The translations under genes and the position numbers were made by a program. From the NCBI GenBank assembly GCA_033239525.1, contig BSYO01000014.1, forward strand, positions 18,584,021 through 18,648,020: DNA of 64,000 bases, in the 5' to 3' direction. The notes under the pieces were generated by a model. That model was not told where the DNA came from. It saw only the letters and a program-made list of their open reading frames with translations, and ran no database searches. The stretch is from Nepenthes gracilis (taxonomy: Eukaryota; Streptophyta; Magnoliopsida; Caryophyllales; Nepenthaceae). This document shows, in pieces, positions 24,381-35,768 of the stretch; within the stretch, counting starts at the first letter, position 1; every line of letters starts with the position of its first letter.

Positions 24381-25201
24381 AGTTAGGATTTAGGGTCATT
24401 CCCGTGTGAAAAGTAAGTCGGAGTAGTATTCACTTGGCCGGAATGGAAGTAGGTTGAAGTGGTGTTTACTTGGCCAAAATGGAAGAGGCCGAAGTGATTT
24501 GTACTTGGTCGGAATGAATAAATACCGAAGTGGTACACTTGGCCAAAGAGGACATTAAGTTGCGATCGAGGACATGGGACTATGTCCGAGGACACTAGGC
24601 AAAAGTCCAAGAAATTTGGTCAGAGAACTCTAAAAGCTAGTCACCTGTAAGGTCTATGCAAACAGCTTTTACAGAGAGGGAAATTGCCTTTCAGATTTGG
24701 TAGCCGATTTATAAAGCAGATCAACCTCTCTCAGCAGAATAGCACTTTGCAGAGTTGGCAACAGGTTGTAAAGTTGATGGCAGGCTTTACTGTACACCCA
24801 ACCTGCCTACTGGGTAGGTGGCCGTCCGGCCAATATTTATACATATATATATATATATATGTTGGGCATGTAAAATACGTTATTGTTGAGAAAAGTAAGA
24901 AAGAGAAAACGAAAGAGTGAACAAAAGGAGTGGCCATCTTTACTCATATTTTTGTTCTTATTTCTATTCTCAACTCTACAAGGATTTGTATAGTCAAAAA
25001 ATTTTTATAATCAAATTTATATAGTGAAATTATTTATGAATTAAATATCCTATGATTTTTTTCTCTTATTCTGAAAAGGATTTTTCATATAAAATTGTGT
25101 ATACTCTTACTCTTGCTCATTACTTTGTCGTGTGTGTTGGTGTGTCTATCATCCCTGTTCTCACGGTTTTATCTGGACCAACCGGCATTCTCTTCCCAGC
25201 A
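24381..25201 (+). repeat. 5' LTR of the Copia element
   Basis: Matches 30803-31626, for example GGAATGGAAGTAGGTYG and GCCAATATTKATACATAT, and ends GGCATTCTCTTCCCAGCA. It includes a short TA repeat at 24843-24860. The same LTR family reappears at 61.1-62.0 and 63.0-64.0 kb. Confidence 0.85.
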
Positions 25202-25239
25202 AGTGGTAGTAGAGATTGGTTGTTAGTGCCGATTGTTGA

Positions 25240-26060
25240 ATGCTACTGGAATCGCTGGAGGTCGGAAACAGGATAATCTGTCTAAATAGCACAAATTATG
25301 ACACTTGGCAGAGCAAGATAGTGAACATGCTACTTGTCAAATTGATGCACCTTCCAATATTCGCCACTCAAAAACCTACAAAAAAATCAAAAGAGGACTG
25401 GTTTTTTTTGAGGAGGCACATTCGGAGTGAAACAAATGCTAAGACACTGTGAGAAAAGCTAGAAACGCTCTATACTTCAAAAATCGGTAACAACAAGTTA
25501 TTTTACCTTATGAAATTGATGCAGGTGCGATAAAAGAATAGCTCGTCCATTGCTGATCACTTGAATGAGTTTTAAGAATGTGTGGACCAATTAAACGCAT
25601 GGGCATTAAATTTGAAGATTAAGTGTTGGATTTATGGCTCCTAAAAATCCTATCGGACTCATGGGAGGTGATGAGAATCACCATCATCAATATTACATCA
25701 AACGGTATGGTAACTCTTGAGATAGCCAAAGGAATTGTGTTAAACGACGAAATAAGATGGCGGTCACAAGAGACCTCCACTTCTCAACACTCCGAGGTAT
25801 GAGTGATTGAGTCATGGGGAAGGAGCAAGGAGTGCAGCCCAAAGTCTGAAAAAAATGGCCCAACAAGTCAAGATCAAGGTATCAAAATCTTAAATGCTAT
25901 TATTGTGGAAAGAAATGCCACATTAAAAAGTATTATTACAGATGAAAGTATAAGAACGTGAAAAAAGAGAATAAAGATAAAAAAAAGGACGAGGTAAGGA
26001 AAATGTCTCAATCTCAATCATCATTGGAGATGATCTCCTTTTAACTTGTGAAATGGATAA
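25240..26060 (+). pseudogene. Copia gag, broken
   Basis: Starts with LNSTNYDTWQSKIVNMLL, the usual opening of Copia gag, and continues through frame changes to a zinc-knuckle-like CYYCGKKCHIKKYY near 25890, where the final cysteine has become tyrosine. Confidence 0.8.
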
Positions 26061-26079
26061 TGTAGTGAACCTAGCCGAG

Positions 26080-26292
26080 TAGAAGATTGACTGGCTGGTG
26101 GATACTAGTGCATCCATTTACATCGTATCTCAGAGAGGGCTTTTTATATCTTACACTCCAAGTGACTTTGAAGTGTTAAAGATGGGAAACAAAGAGATAT
26201 TTAGAGTTATTAGCTGTGGCAATGTGTTTCTCATCACCAACAATGAAACCCAACTACTATTGAGAGACGTCCGGCACGTTCCTGATATTTGA
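26080..26292 (+). pseudogene. Copia protease
   Basis: IDWLVDTSASIYIVS corresponds to the D-S-G-A-S active site with Gly replaced (DTSAS), followed by LLLRDVRHVPDI, the usual end of the domain. Probably non-functional. Confidence 0.8.
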
Positions 26293-26489
26293 ATAATATA
26301 ATCTCAACAGATAGATTTAATGACGACGATTTTTGTAACATCTTCTATGAATGGGCATATAAACTAACTAGAGGGTCTCTAATAATTATTCGATGAAGAA
26401 AGGTATCTGGCCTTTACGTGTTGCAGGTCTCTGTTGAGGCAAGAGAGGTAAATTTTGCCAGTGGTGTGGAGTCTTCTGATTCGTGGCAC

Positions 26490-27206
26490 TGACTATTAGG
26501 CCAGATGAGAGAGAAAGGATTAACTCATCTCGCCAGGAATGACCTCAATCCAGGCATGAAAGTGGAGGGACTGAGAACTTGTCCTTACTGTATGACGAGA
26601 AAGAAAGGACGAGTCTGGTTCCACGGAGACTCGTATTCCAAGAAGGCCAAACTGGTTGATCTGGATCACACCAATGTATGTGGGCCATTAAAGTAAAAGT
26701 CATTCAAGTGAGTGCAATACTTTGTCACGTTCATCGATGATTACTCAAGGAAGTTATGGGTTTATCCACTTAAAATGAAAGATCAAGTCTTTGGAGTTTT
26801 TAAGTATTATCACACTCTAATTAAACGACAAACGGGAAGAAAAATTGAAATGCATCCGAAGTGATAAATCGCTGTAAATACATCAAAACCATTGATGCCT
26901 ATTGTCGAATGCATGGTATTCGATATTAGAAGATACCGTCAAAAACACCACAGTTAAATGGAGTGGGCGAACGGATGAACCATACACTAAAGGAGTGGGT
27001 CAGGTACCTACTCTCTGAAGCAATACTCTCTTGATTTTTTTGGGGCGGGAGTCTTGAAGACGACAGCCTATATCATCAATAGATTGCCTAATAAACCATT
27101 GAATGGAGAAGTCCCGAAGAAAATATAGTCTGAAAAAGAGCCATCCTATAACCATCTTTGGGTATTTGGGTGTAAGGCCTTCGTTCATATCCCAAAGAAT
27201 GAAAGG
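26490..27206 (+). pseudogene. Copia integrase, interrupted by an insertion
   Basis: Carries the zinc-binding start (LGQMREKGLTHLAR, CPYCMTRKKGRV), the core FVTFIDDYSRKLWVYPLK and the later INRLPNKPLNGEVPKK and FVHIPKNERT. Stops occur near 26694, 26865, 26955-26990 and 27127. The frame continues at 29405 on the other side of the insertion. Confidence 0.85.
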
Positions 27207-27211
27207 ACTAA

Positions 27212-29404
27212 TGTAATGTATCGGTTTTTTGAACATCATAATTTCAAGTGAATAAGGTAATATAATCAAGATTGGGTTTAATTCATGTGAAAAAATTAAG
27301 TTTTGGGGCCGTGAGATGTATTGGCCGAGCAGGTCCGCCAGGGCGCTAGATCTAGGCACACAGCGCCTGCTACACGCGGGACTAGTGCTCGCGTGCCAGC
27401 CCCTGATATAAAAGTCCAATGGCTCTTTCTGCATCATTTCACGCGAGGAAAGGGAGATAGAGGATAGAGGAAACGTGAAGGAGAAGAGAGAGAGGATAAA
27501 TCAAAACTCTCGAGTTCAAATCCGACTTGGAGTTAGTTAAAGAAGTGATAAATCGGGTCGAGGTAAGTGCACTCATACACTTTTCTTTCTCTCTTTGCAC
27601 TGTTCATCCAATCTTCTTGGGTATATTTGTCCTGATACTCATCCATACTTTTATTTTCATATTACCCATGACTTGAGCATACACATATATGAATTTCATA
27701 TCTGATTTCTTAGTTTTGATTTGTTTTTTGCACATAAAATCCTAACCCGCACCCAGATGCTTTTACCTACTTATTTTTGAGACTTTTACATAAATTGGCG
27801 CTAAAACATGATTACCCATACCTCAAACTTGTTAATTGAACAATTGGGTGTCAATTTGGTAGTTTTATGCGAAATTATGTTCAGTTGAACCCTAACCCGC
27901 GCCGCCTTTAGTTTTACCCAAATTTATTGTAAATTTATATATGATTTGGTTTTAGAAATTCATAACCCTAATTTTATGGACGCAGGTGCTCCGTAAATTT
28001 GATATTTATGCACATTTATTTTATATATGTTAATCTTATGTATTCCGGAATATTGTTGGATGTGAATAGTGATGTTCACCAGTATTTACGTTAAATATGT
28101 TACCTTATATATACTCCAAAAATTTTGTTATATGTAATTCTGAAGGTAATTGTTGTTCGAAAGTTCTAAAATTGTGTTTGGCTCACAATGGTAAGAATTT
28201 TTATTTTTTCCATACTATATGATATTCATCACATAATTTAAGTCATGTGAAAATTTAAACCTATAATAAATATGAAAGTTATGTAAGTATATGCAGGGAA
28301 TGCCACAAATTAATATGTTTATGATTTGTTCTCCCGGAGTGAGAATTTTGTAAAAGTAGTTTGGTGAATTTTTTCTTAAAAAATAAGAAATTGTGAAATC
28401 TGGATTACAGATTTATATTTACGAGGGTAGTATTCCCTAACATGTCGTAGATATTATAATAAAAACTCAATGATTATCCTAACCGTATTTTATAGCGGGT
28501 GATATTTCTTGGCGTGATTTAATATATTATACAGGAAGGTTGTTGTCTACTAAGGGCCGCATGCGGCTAAGGCCCCGTCTACAAGAATTATATGTAGATG
28601 AGCCGCCTCTGAGTCTTAAATAGAAGGAGATAGCTTTTGATTGTATATAAACAAATACAATCCAAACTACGATCAATCGCTTCTTTAATCAGTAATGCCT
28701 ACTAGTCCTGATTCGCAAAGATAATAAAATTTTTACATATTTTAGAATCTAAAGGAAAAATAAATAAAAGAAAAAAGATAAATATATTTCGGAAAGTATA
28801 TTTGATCATGTCTCGTATCTATATGCATTCATACATATTGCTTCTATTTCATTCCCTGTTTTATTTAAATATATTGTATATTATTTTTAATTATATTACA
28901 CTTATTAAATATTTAGGTCACCCTTACTATTTTTTTCTTGTCTCCAAATGTGCACGAGTTTATACCCAATAGGATGGGGTAGAGGATTAGAAGTCAGCTA
29001 GGTATGAAGATCTTGGATGATAATTTTGAGAACTTAACTTCATGATTTTTGTATCCTTATGTGGTATTTTTATATATCTTATAGAGAATTTATATATTGA
29101 TGTAGTTGTATATCTAGTGATATCCATGTAGTTTAACTCCCACTATATTTGATAGTTGTAAATACTTTTGTAGGTTTTTATGATTTGTATAAGCACCTAG
29201 TGGTATCTTATCTAAATTGACGTTGTACCCAAAATTATGATATTGGTGTCACATGATTGTTGTGGCTTTTTAGGTCCTGTATCGTGATGTTGTGGTTGTA
29301 CATTGTGTTGTACAAGGATATTTGTATAGGTTATTTTTATTTGACGGTCGTTTTTCTCCCAAAACTTTATCGGATTTTTATTAGAAAAAGCGTGATCCAT
29401 CATA
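27212..29404. mobile_element. 2.2-kb LTR-like insertion (probable solo LTR) in the Copia integrase
   Basis: Flanked by ACTAA at 27207-27211 and 29405-29409. Taking out the insertion and one ACTAA makes the Copia integrase frame continuous, so the borders are exact. It starts TGTAATG and ends CATCATA, close to the TG...CA form with a C-to-T change. It has a TATAAA-like box near 27405, a GC-rich part before it and a GAGGTAAG donor-like site near 27560, but no ORF, and contains no second LTR. Size suits a long gypsy LTR; the family is not established. Confidence 0.75.
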
Positions 29405-29422
29405 ACTAAGTTAAAGCTAAAG

Positions 29423-30790
29423 ATGATACAATGCGTCTTTCTGAGTTATAGGAAAGATGAATTAGGATTTAGATTTTATGACCCAATTAATAAGAAACTT
29501 ATCCGGTCAAGGAATATAGTCTTTATTAAAGGGGAGACCATTGAAGATATTGACAAAGAGAAGATGGTCGTATTTGACATTAGTCGAACTAATAAGATGA
29601 GTGCTGATATTGTCCGACCGGCACCTCTTCACAATGAGGGCGATGGCCCAGGTGTGGCTAAGGAAGATGATGAAGCAGTTACAGTGCTTGATGAAGATGA
29701 GGATGACATTACTCCTCACCCGGCGGAGGAAGTTAATGTTTGAAGATCCTCAAGGGACCGACAATCATTTATTTGCCTGTCAACCAATGAGTATGTTTTA
29801 CTCATTGATGGAGAAGAGTCTAAAAGTTTTAAATAGATAATGAAGGACGAGCACAATGCATAATGGTTGGAAGCCATACATGATTAAATGAGTTCACTAT
29901 ATGAAAATCACACATTCAAGCTAGCTAAATTACCGAAGGGGAAGAGAGTTTTGAAAAATAAATGGGTCTTCTACTTGAAGATTGATAAGAGCACTTCACA
30001 ATCAAGGTACAAGACATGACTGGTGGTAAAAGGTTTTAACCAGCGTAAATGGGTTGATTTTGATAAAATTTTTGCCCCAGTAGTGAAGATATCCTGGATG
30101 CTAGTCGTGCTCAATTTGGCTGATGTCTTGAATTTAGAGGTGGAGCAATTAGATATTCGGATGTCATTCTTCCATTGTGACCTTGAGGAGAAAATTTACA
30201 TAAAACAATTAGAGAGATTCAAGATCAAGGGGAAGGAACGATTGGTGTGACGTTTGAGGAAGAGCTTATACGGGTTGAAGTAGGCTACAAGACAGTTATA
30301 CAAGAAGTTTGAGTCTGCCATAGTTAATCAAGGATACCGAAAGATTATTTCAGACCACTGTGTCTTTGTACGGAGATTCTCCAAGAATGATTTCGTCATT
30401 CTCCTACTTTATGTAAACGATATGCTGATCATCAGACAAAACAGTACTCGAATTATGAAATTAAAGTAGCAGCTTGGGCAGTCCTTTACCATGAAAGACT
30501 TGGGGCCGGTAAGATAGATTTTGTGAATTAAAATATCTTGCGATCATAAGGATAGGAAATTGTGGCTGTCTCAGGAGAGCTTTATTAAGAAAGTGTTCCA
30601 ACGCTTCAATATGGATAAGTTTAAACAAGTTAGCAATCCACTAACAAGCCATTTTAGATTGTGCAGTCGGCAGTGTCTGAGCTTGAATGATGAAAGGGTC
30701 GAATATGATAACCAAGGTACTGCCTAAGTGGAAGCTTGAAACCTGTTACAGTATGGCCGGACTGACTAATTTAGTTTCCCCACGATCGTG
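29423..30790 (+). pseudogene. Copia reverse transcriptase with mutated catalytic box
   Basis: Preceded by the integrase-RT linker DELGFRFYDPINKKLIRSRN. RT blocks: KRVLKNKWVFYLK, VVKGFNQRKWVDFDKIFAPV, NLADVLNLEVEQLDIRMSFF and SLYGLK, then LLYVNDMLII where copia elements have YVDD. The second aspartate pair is thus altered, and several stops are present. The RT end is followed directly by the 3' LTR. Confidence 0.85.
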
Positions 30791-30802
30791 AGGAAAAGTG
30801 TA

Positions 30803-31626
30803 TTGAGATTTTAGGTCGCTCCTATGTGGAAAGTAGGACAGAGTAGTATTCATTTAGCAAGAATGGAAGTAGGTCGGAGTAGTGTTCACTTGACAAGAAT
30901 AGAAGTAGGCCGGAGTAGTCTGCACTTAGCCGGAATGAATAAAGGTCGAAATGGTACACTTGGCCAAAGAGGTCATTAAGTTGCTGCTGAGGACATGTGA
31001 TTATGTTCGAGGACATTAGGCAAAAGTCTGAGGACTTTGGTCAACGCTTGGGGATTCTAAAAGTTGGTCACCTGTAAAGTCTACATAAATAATTTTTATA
31101 AAGAGAAAAGTTGCCTTTCAGATCTGGCAGCCGATTTGTAGAGTAGGTCAATCTCTCCTTACAAAATGGCACTTTGTAGAATTTGTGGCAGGTTACAGAG
31201 TTAGTAACAGGCTTTCCTATGCATACAACTTGCTTACTGAGTAGGCGACCGCCTGGCCAATATTGATACATATGCATATATATATACATGCTGGCATGTA
31301 AAGTGTGTTGTTGTTGAGAGAAGTGAGAAAGAGAAAACAAAAGAGAGAACATAAGAAGTAGTCATATTTACTATTGTATTTTTACTCTTATTTCTATTTT
31401 CAACTCTCCAAAAACCTGTGTAGTCAAAGGGTTTTTGTAACTAAATTTACATAGTAAAATTGTTTGTGGATTAAATGTCTCGTGACTTTTTTCTATTATT
31501 CAGAAAAAAAAATTTCACGTAAAATTATGTGTGTTTTTATTCTTATTATTTTATCGTGTGTGTTTGTATTTCTTTCATCCTTGTTCTCACGATTTTGTCC
31601 GACCGATCGGCATTTTCTTCCCCAAT
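30803..31626 (+). repeat. 3' LTR of the Copia element
   Basis: Partner of 24381-25201, divergent by many substitutions, ending CATTTTCTTCCCCAAT before the AAATAT flank. Confidence 0.85.
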
Positions 31627-32581
31627 AAATATCCTATTATGCATACTTAAAGATTTAATAACTGCCAAACTCACATTAAAATAAAGCTCTAGCATTTATT
31701 AAATACCAACTCTTAATCATCTCTTTCTCAAGCCCCCCTTAGAAGCATAGCATGGAAAGAGGGACACCCATTGGTAAACTAAGAAGAACAATGGGGAAGC
31801 CACCCCCACCCCTTACTTATCAAGCATGTAAACAAATGAAAGATAATAAAGTAATTCACTAGTACAACTAATTCATCCGTTAGTAACAAGAATTACACAA
31901 TCTTATAGAAATTTACACCTGCTGTTCTTTCTTTTTTTGGTTTTGTAAATTAAGGGTCACCCTACTCACTATGGCAATATTTATTTGACCTGTCTTTATT
32001 GAAGATTGATGGTATGACTGACTAGAAATTAAAAAAAAATAACTCTAATAATAAACTAAAAATAATAATAATAAGTGAAAGGAAGGAAAGATATTAGCAT
32101 TGTTTAGCAAGGGACACATACTATATACTCTTTTTCTATGAATAATCACATAAAATACTCTCATAAAAGGACTGATTTTGCCCTTCTAAAAGTAACTGAT
32201 AGAAACTTGATCAGTTTTTTTCTTTTTCCAAAAATATTTAATTTACAATTTTTATTTTCTAAAAGTTACCTTAATAGCAATACTGAAGAAATTTATTTGA
32301 TTTTGTATATTAAAAATCATTGAAATTCTTGTATCAGAAAACATAAAAACAATTTTTTTTATTAAAAAAAAATAGCTTTATTGTTTTTTTTCCTGAAATT
32401 TACATAATATTTGCGAATTTATTTACTGTATATAATTTGGGATCATGGCGACGTGGTTACAAACTTAATCCTGAATCAGTCAAAAAGTAACCGTTGCCTC
32501 CCACTTCCGCCATGGCCACCTCTCTCTCTCTGTCTTCCACTCTCTCCAGAGTCCATGCCAGTGTAACCAACCAACTCCGCC
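31627..32581. other. Intergenic DNA upstream of the phytocyanin gene
   Basis: AT-rich with homopolymer runs. No coding or transposon signal was recognised; the right end presumably holds the phytocyanin promoter. Confidence 0.5.
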
Positions 32582-32589
32582 TATATATA
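32582..32589 (+). promoter_or_regulatory. TATA box of the phytocyanin gene
   Basis: TATATATA lies 71 bases before the ATG at 32660. A start about 30 bases downstream of it gives a leader of roughly 45 bases, and rules out the ATG at 32594, which would precede the transcript start. Confidence 0.65.
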
Positions 32590-32659
32590 CCCGATGGAAG
32601 CCGATTTCAACGAGGACTGCGAATCAAGGCTTTTTCTTGTTCTTCATTGGTGTGTCGAG

Positions 32660-33263
32660 ATGAATTCGACCAGTTGTTCCCGTCTCATTCTTCTGATCTT
32701 CGCCATTCTCTCTTCCCTTCACCACTTCTCGTCGTCGGCCTCCGCTTTCGAATTAGACGTTGGAGATATCAAAGGTTGGGCCGTCCCTCCCCGAAACGAC
32801 ACCGAATTCTACAACAACTGGGCCTCTGAGAACAGGTTCCGCGTCGGCGACTCCATCCGTAAGTCGTGCATATTGAACGTGGAATTCCCAGTAAAAACCC
32901 TACACCTACTAACGATGCAATTGCGTATGGTTGTGGTTTTTTCAATTTTTAGGATTTAGGTACAGGAAGGACTCGGTGATGGAGGTGACGGAGGAAGACT
33001 ACAAGAAATGCTCCACCACTCGCCCGAGCTTCTTCTCCAACACCGGCAACAACGTCTTCCAGCTCGAGCGCTCGGGCTCGTTCTACTTCATCAGCGGATC
33101 GAGCGGTCACTGCGAGCTTGGACAGAGGATGATTGTCAAGGTTCTGGCGCAGGATGATGACTCCGGCAGAAGTCACGCCGCCTCCAGCGGCAGCACGGCG
33201 GCGCTTGCACCTGCGCTGCTCTCAGCTCACTTCCTTCTCTCCCGCGTGGCTTCTTATCCTTAG
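32660..33263 (+). CDS. Early-nodulin-like phytocyanin, GPI-anchored, 2 exons
   Basis: Exons 32660-32858 and 32953-33263 join in frame to 169 residues across a 94-base GT-AG intron. Residues 1-29 form a signal peptide (LILLIFAIL core, cut after SASA). The plastocyanin-like domain follows: FELDVGDIKGWAVP, FYNNWASENRFRVGDSI, then FRYRKDSVMEVTEEDYKKC and SGHCELGQRM. Cys86 and Cys120 can form the family disulphide. Of the four copper ligands, the first His is absent (DSV) and the Cys is Ser114, while His119 and Gln124 remain, so copper binding is unlikely, as in other early-nodulin-like proteins. The C-terminus (SSGSTAALAPALLSAHFLLS) fits a GPI signal. Expected at the outer plasma membrane or cell wall. 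Intact. Confidence 0.92.
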
Positions 33264-33485
33264 GTTTCTCTTTGAATCTTAATTTGCCATACTGCTTAAT
33301 TCTGTCCGATCTTCCTTCATATTGACTGGATTTGTTCAAGACACTTGCCTGTTTGTCAGGTTTGCCCGCCCTATTTAATGTATTAAATCTTGTAGGAGTG
33401 TTCACAGTTAAATCTTATGATATTTTTTAAAAAGTTAGGAAATACGTTAAATTAACAATGTCAACAAAAATAATACTTATATAAA

Positions 33486-33513
33486 TTATTATTATTATTA
33501 TTATTATTATTAT
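33486..33513 (+). repeat. (TTA)n microsatellite
   Basis: Nine uninterrupted TTA units downstream of the phytocyanin gene. Confidence 0.95.
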
Positions 33514-33698
33514 GTGCGGAGTTTTACTATTTTTCTTTAAAGAAAAACAAGACAATTTTTCTATTCCTTTTTTTTTTCTTTTGGTTAAAAGGCTAAGGAA
33601 CAATGCGGTTGTATCCGGGTAGCTTCCATCCCTAAGCGTCATGGAGCCAATTTTTTACCCACCATGGGCCCTCAAATGAGAATCCAAGAGTCAAAATT

Positions 33699-33742
33699 TC
33701 ATATATATATATATTTTTTTAAAAAAATATATATATATATGA
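33699..33742. repeat. 44-bp perfect palindrome
   Basis: TCATATATATATATATTT runs into T and A tracts, then mirrors back to TATATATATGA, with no spacer at all. Seen directly. Confidence 0.95.
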
Positions 33743-34029
33743 TTATATTTATTTAAAATGTTTCTATTATAATATTAATATTTTAATATTTAAATATTTA
33801 AAAAAATTATAAAAAAATAAATATTAACATAATTTTTTAAAAAAATTTTATAAATATAAAATATGCATCCTTAAATCTCAAGAATCCATTAGCCATCATG
33901 CTTTTATCATAAGGTGATATCTTATTTATTTATTTATATATAAATGTACTAATATACATAAGTATCTAAAAGTTATTATGTAGATATTTCTACATGGCCA
34001 GTTTAAGAGGCAGAAGAACTTAGCGGAAC

Positions 34030-34067
34030 CAGGGGGCTGCGACGTGTACGGGCGTCGCAGCCCCCTG
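34030..34067. repeat. GC-rich hairpin, perfect 15-bp arms
   Basis: CAGGGGGCTGCGACG and CGTCGCAGCCCCCTG are exact reverse complements separated by TGTACGGG, in very AT-rich surroundings. A second, weaker inverted pair (GTTGGATT ... AATCCAAC) follows at 34083-34105. Confidence 0.95.
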
Positions 34068-35435
34068 CAACGCATTTTCGACCGTTGGATTAAAAAATCC
34101 AACAGCCGGTGATATATATATAAAAAAAAGTTTTTAAGTTATTTTTTTTATTTTGATTTTTTTTTTTGCATTTGATTTTAAAAAATAATGTTTTAATATT
34201 TTTTTTAATTTTATGATTTTTTTTAAATTTTAATTTAAAATTTAAAATTTAAATAATAACATAATAAAATTTTAGTAAATATAAGTTTATGTATAATGTA
34301 AATTTCTCTTCCTCGATATTACTTATAAGTTTTTTAATTTTATTATATTTAGTAAATATTGACATGCGGGGAGAAAGAACTTGTAAATTTCTCTGGAAGA
34401 TTCTAGCCAATAGATATTAGCCACGTGATAATATTTTTTTTATTAAAAAAAAAAGGGTAACATGCAGTCATTGGATGAAAAGGCATCCAACGGCCGTATG
34501 CAAAAGAGGCAAGGTAAACCCTCATCCCCATTCAGTCACCCCGTTTTGCTGGTCACGACCTTTCTCTCTGCCTCGATCGAGTGTTACACTCTCTCTTTCT
34601 CTCTTCCTCTTCTCCCCTTCATTTTGTTGAGCGTTGCCATTCAGTCGTTGTCGTTATATCTATAGCCGTTGCAGTTGCCGTTGCCTGAGAGAGAGCTATT
34701 GTTGTCGTGGTCGTTATTTCATGTCGCCGTTGTCCATCGTCACTATTTGGAGAGCTGTCATCACTACATATTATCGTAAATCAAGCAAGCAATCGCTTCC
34801 ATTTATTAAAACAACTATAACTCTACCTGATTATTGTTAAAATATAACTATCATCGTCTTCCATTCACCAGTTTTTCTTTAATTTTTTCTACTATCTTAT
34901 TTCGAATATAGTGTCAATTTTGCTTAAATAGACTCACCGTTGAGGATTTATTTTATTTTTTTATTTACTGTTTTTCTACTTAACTCTCGTTAGATTGGTG
35001 TTTAATTTTTTTCTTCTCTGAGCAAAAGTTCTGTGTCATTTCTTCGCAAGCAAAATAGAAGTCTTATGTTCTGTGTATGACGACAAAATAGAAGTATTCG
35101 CAAGCAAAAATTGATGTGTATTTTGATTCGATTATAAATAATATACTAAGAGATATATATATTTAAAACTTTTGAGAATAGTTCATTGATTTTTCATATC
35201 CGTCAGATGCCTTAAAATTTTTTCAATAGGTTTAAATATTGAGCAAAATATTATTCTAGAACTTCTGTTTGATTTTTTCAATAGATTTTTCGTCAATTTG
35301 ATTAACTTCTGCTTGTTTAAGCATTTAGATACACGATTCCTATTGATGTTTGTGTGATCGATTCGGTGAATTGAACTGTTTGTGGTTGAATTATTCTAAA
35401 AATTCTACTACCTAGTTTTGTAAAGTATTTGTCGA
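34068..35435. other. AT-rich DNA with a pyrimidine-rich leader-like stretch
   Basis: A CATTGGAT...ATCCAACGGCC motif at 34470-34496 is followed by a CT-rich stretch to about 34660, resembling a transcribed 5' leader. No supported ORF follows. Confidence 0.4.
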
Positions 35436-35768
35436 GTGAGCATTGTGTGCTGCTCCAGGAATTCTCTGGATAAGATAACACAATTTGCTTACGCGAATCC
35501 TCTATATTCTTGTAATAGTGTTGATGATGAATCCCATAATCACATTTTCTTTTCCTGTGATTTTTCTCGATTAATCTGGTATAAGATTTTTCGTAGGATT
35601 GAATGTTCCCGATCAATCATTGATTGGTCTGTGGGTATCAGTTGGGCTAGTGTGAGATGGAAGGAAAAGAATATTGTGTTGACAAATTTCAAAATAATAT
35701 TACTACTTCTATATAATATTTTTGACATGCACAGAACAATATTGTCTTTAACAGTGACCAGATCCTAG
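35436..35768 (+). pseudogene. LINE reverse-transcriptase zinc-binding (zf-RVT) fragment
   Basis: The frame includes CNSVDDESHNHIFFSCDFSR and LIWYKIF, the pattern C-x2-C ... ESHDHLFFEC found in the zinc-binding domain after LINE reverse transcriptases (here CYSCNSVDDE). No RT or endonuclease is nearby. It is a short stray fragment. Confidence 0.65.

Larger units (their letters stand above)
24381..31626 (+). mobile_element. Degenerate Ty1/copia LTR retrotransposon with a nested insertion
   Basis: LTR-like repeats of about 820 bases at 24381-25201 and 30803-31626 enclose gag, protease, integrase and RT in copia order on the + strand. AAATAT at 24375-24380 and 31627-31632 is a plausible target duplication. 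A primer-binding-like TGGTAGTAGAG follows the 5' LTR. RNase H is missing: the sequence passes from RT straight to the 3' LTR. A 2.2-kb insertion splits the end of integrase. Many stops; inactive. Confidence 0.88.

Noticed and set aside
27000..27437. 145-codon ORF on the - strand
   Set aside because: Spans the junction of Copia integrase and the inserted LTR, so it cannot be an evolved gene.
32594..32659. Upstream in-frame ATG of the phytocyanin gene
   Set aside because: It lies only 5 bases after the TATA box, and the signal peptide begins properly at 32660.
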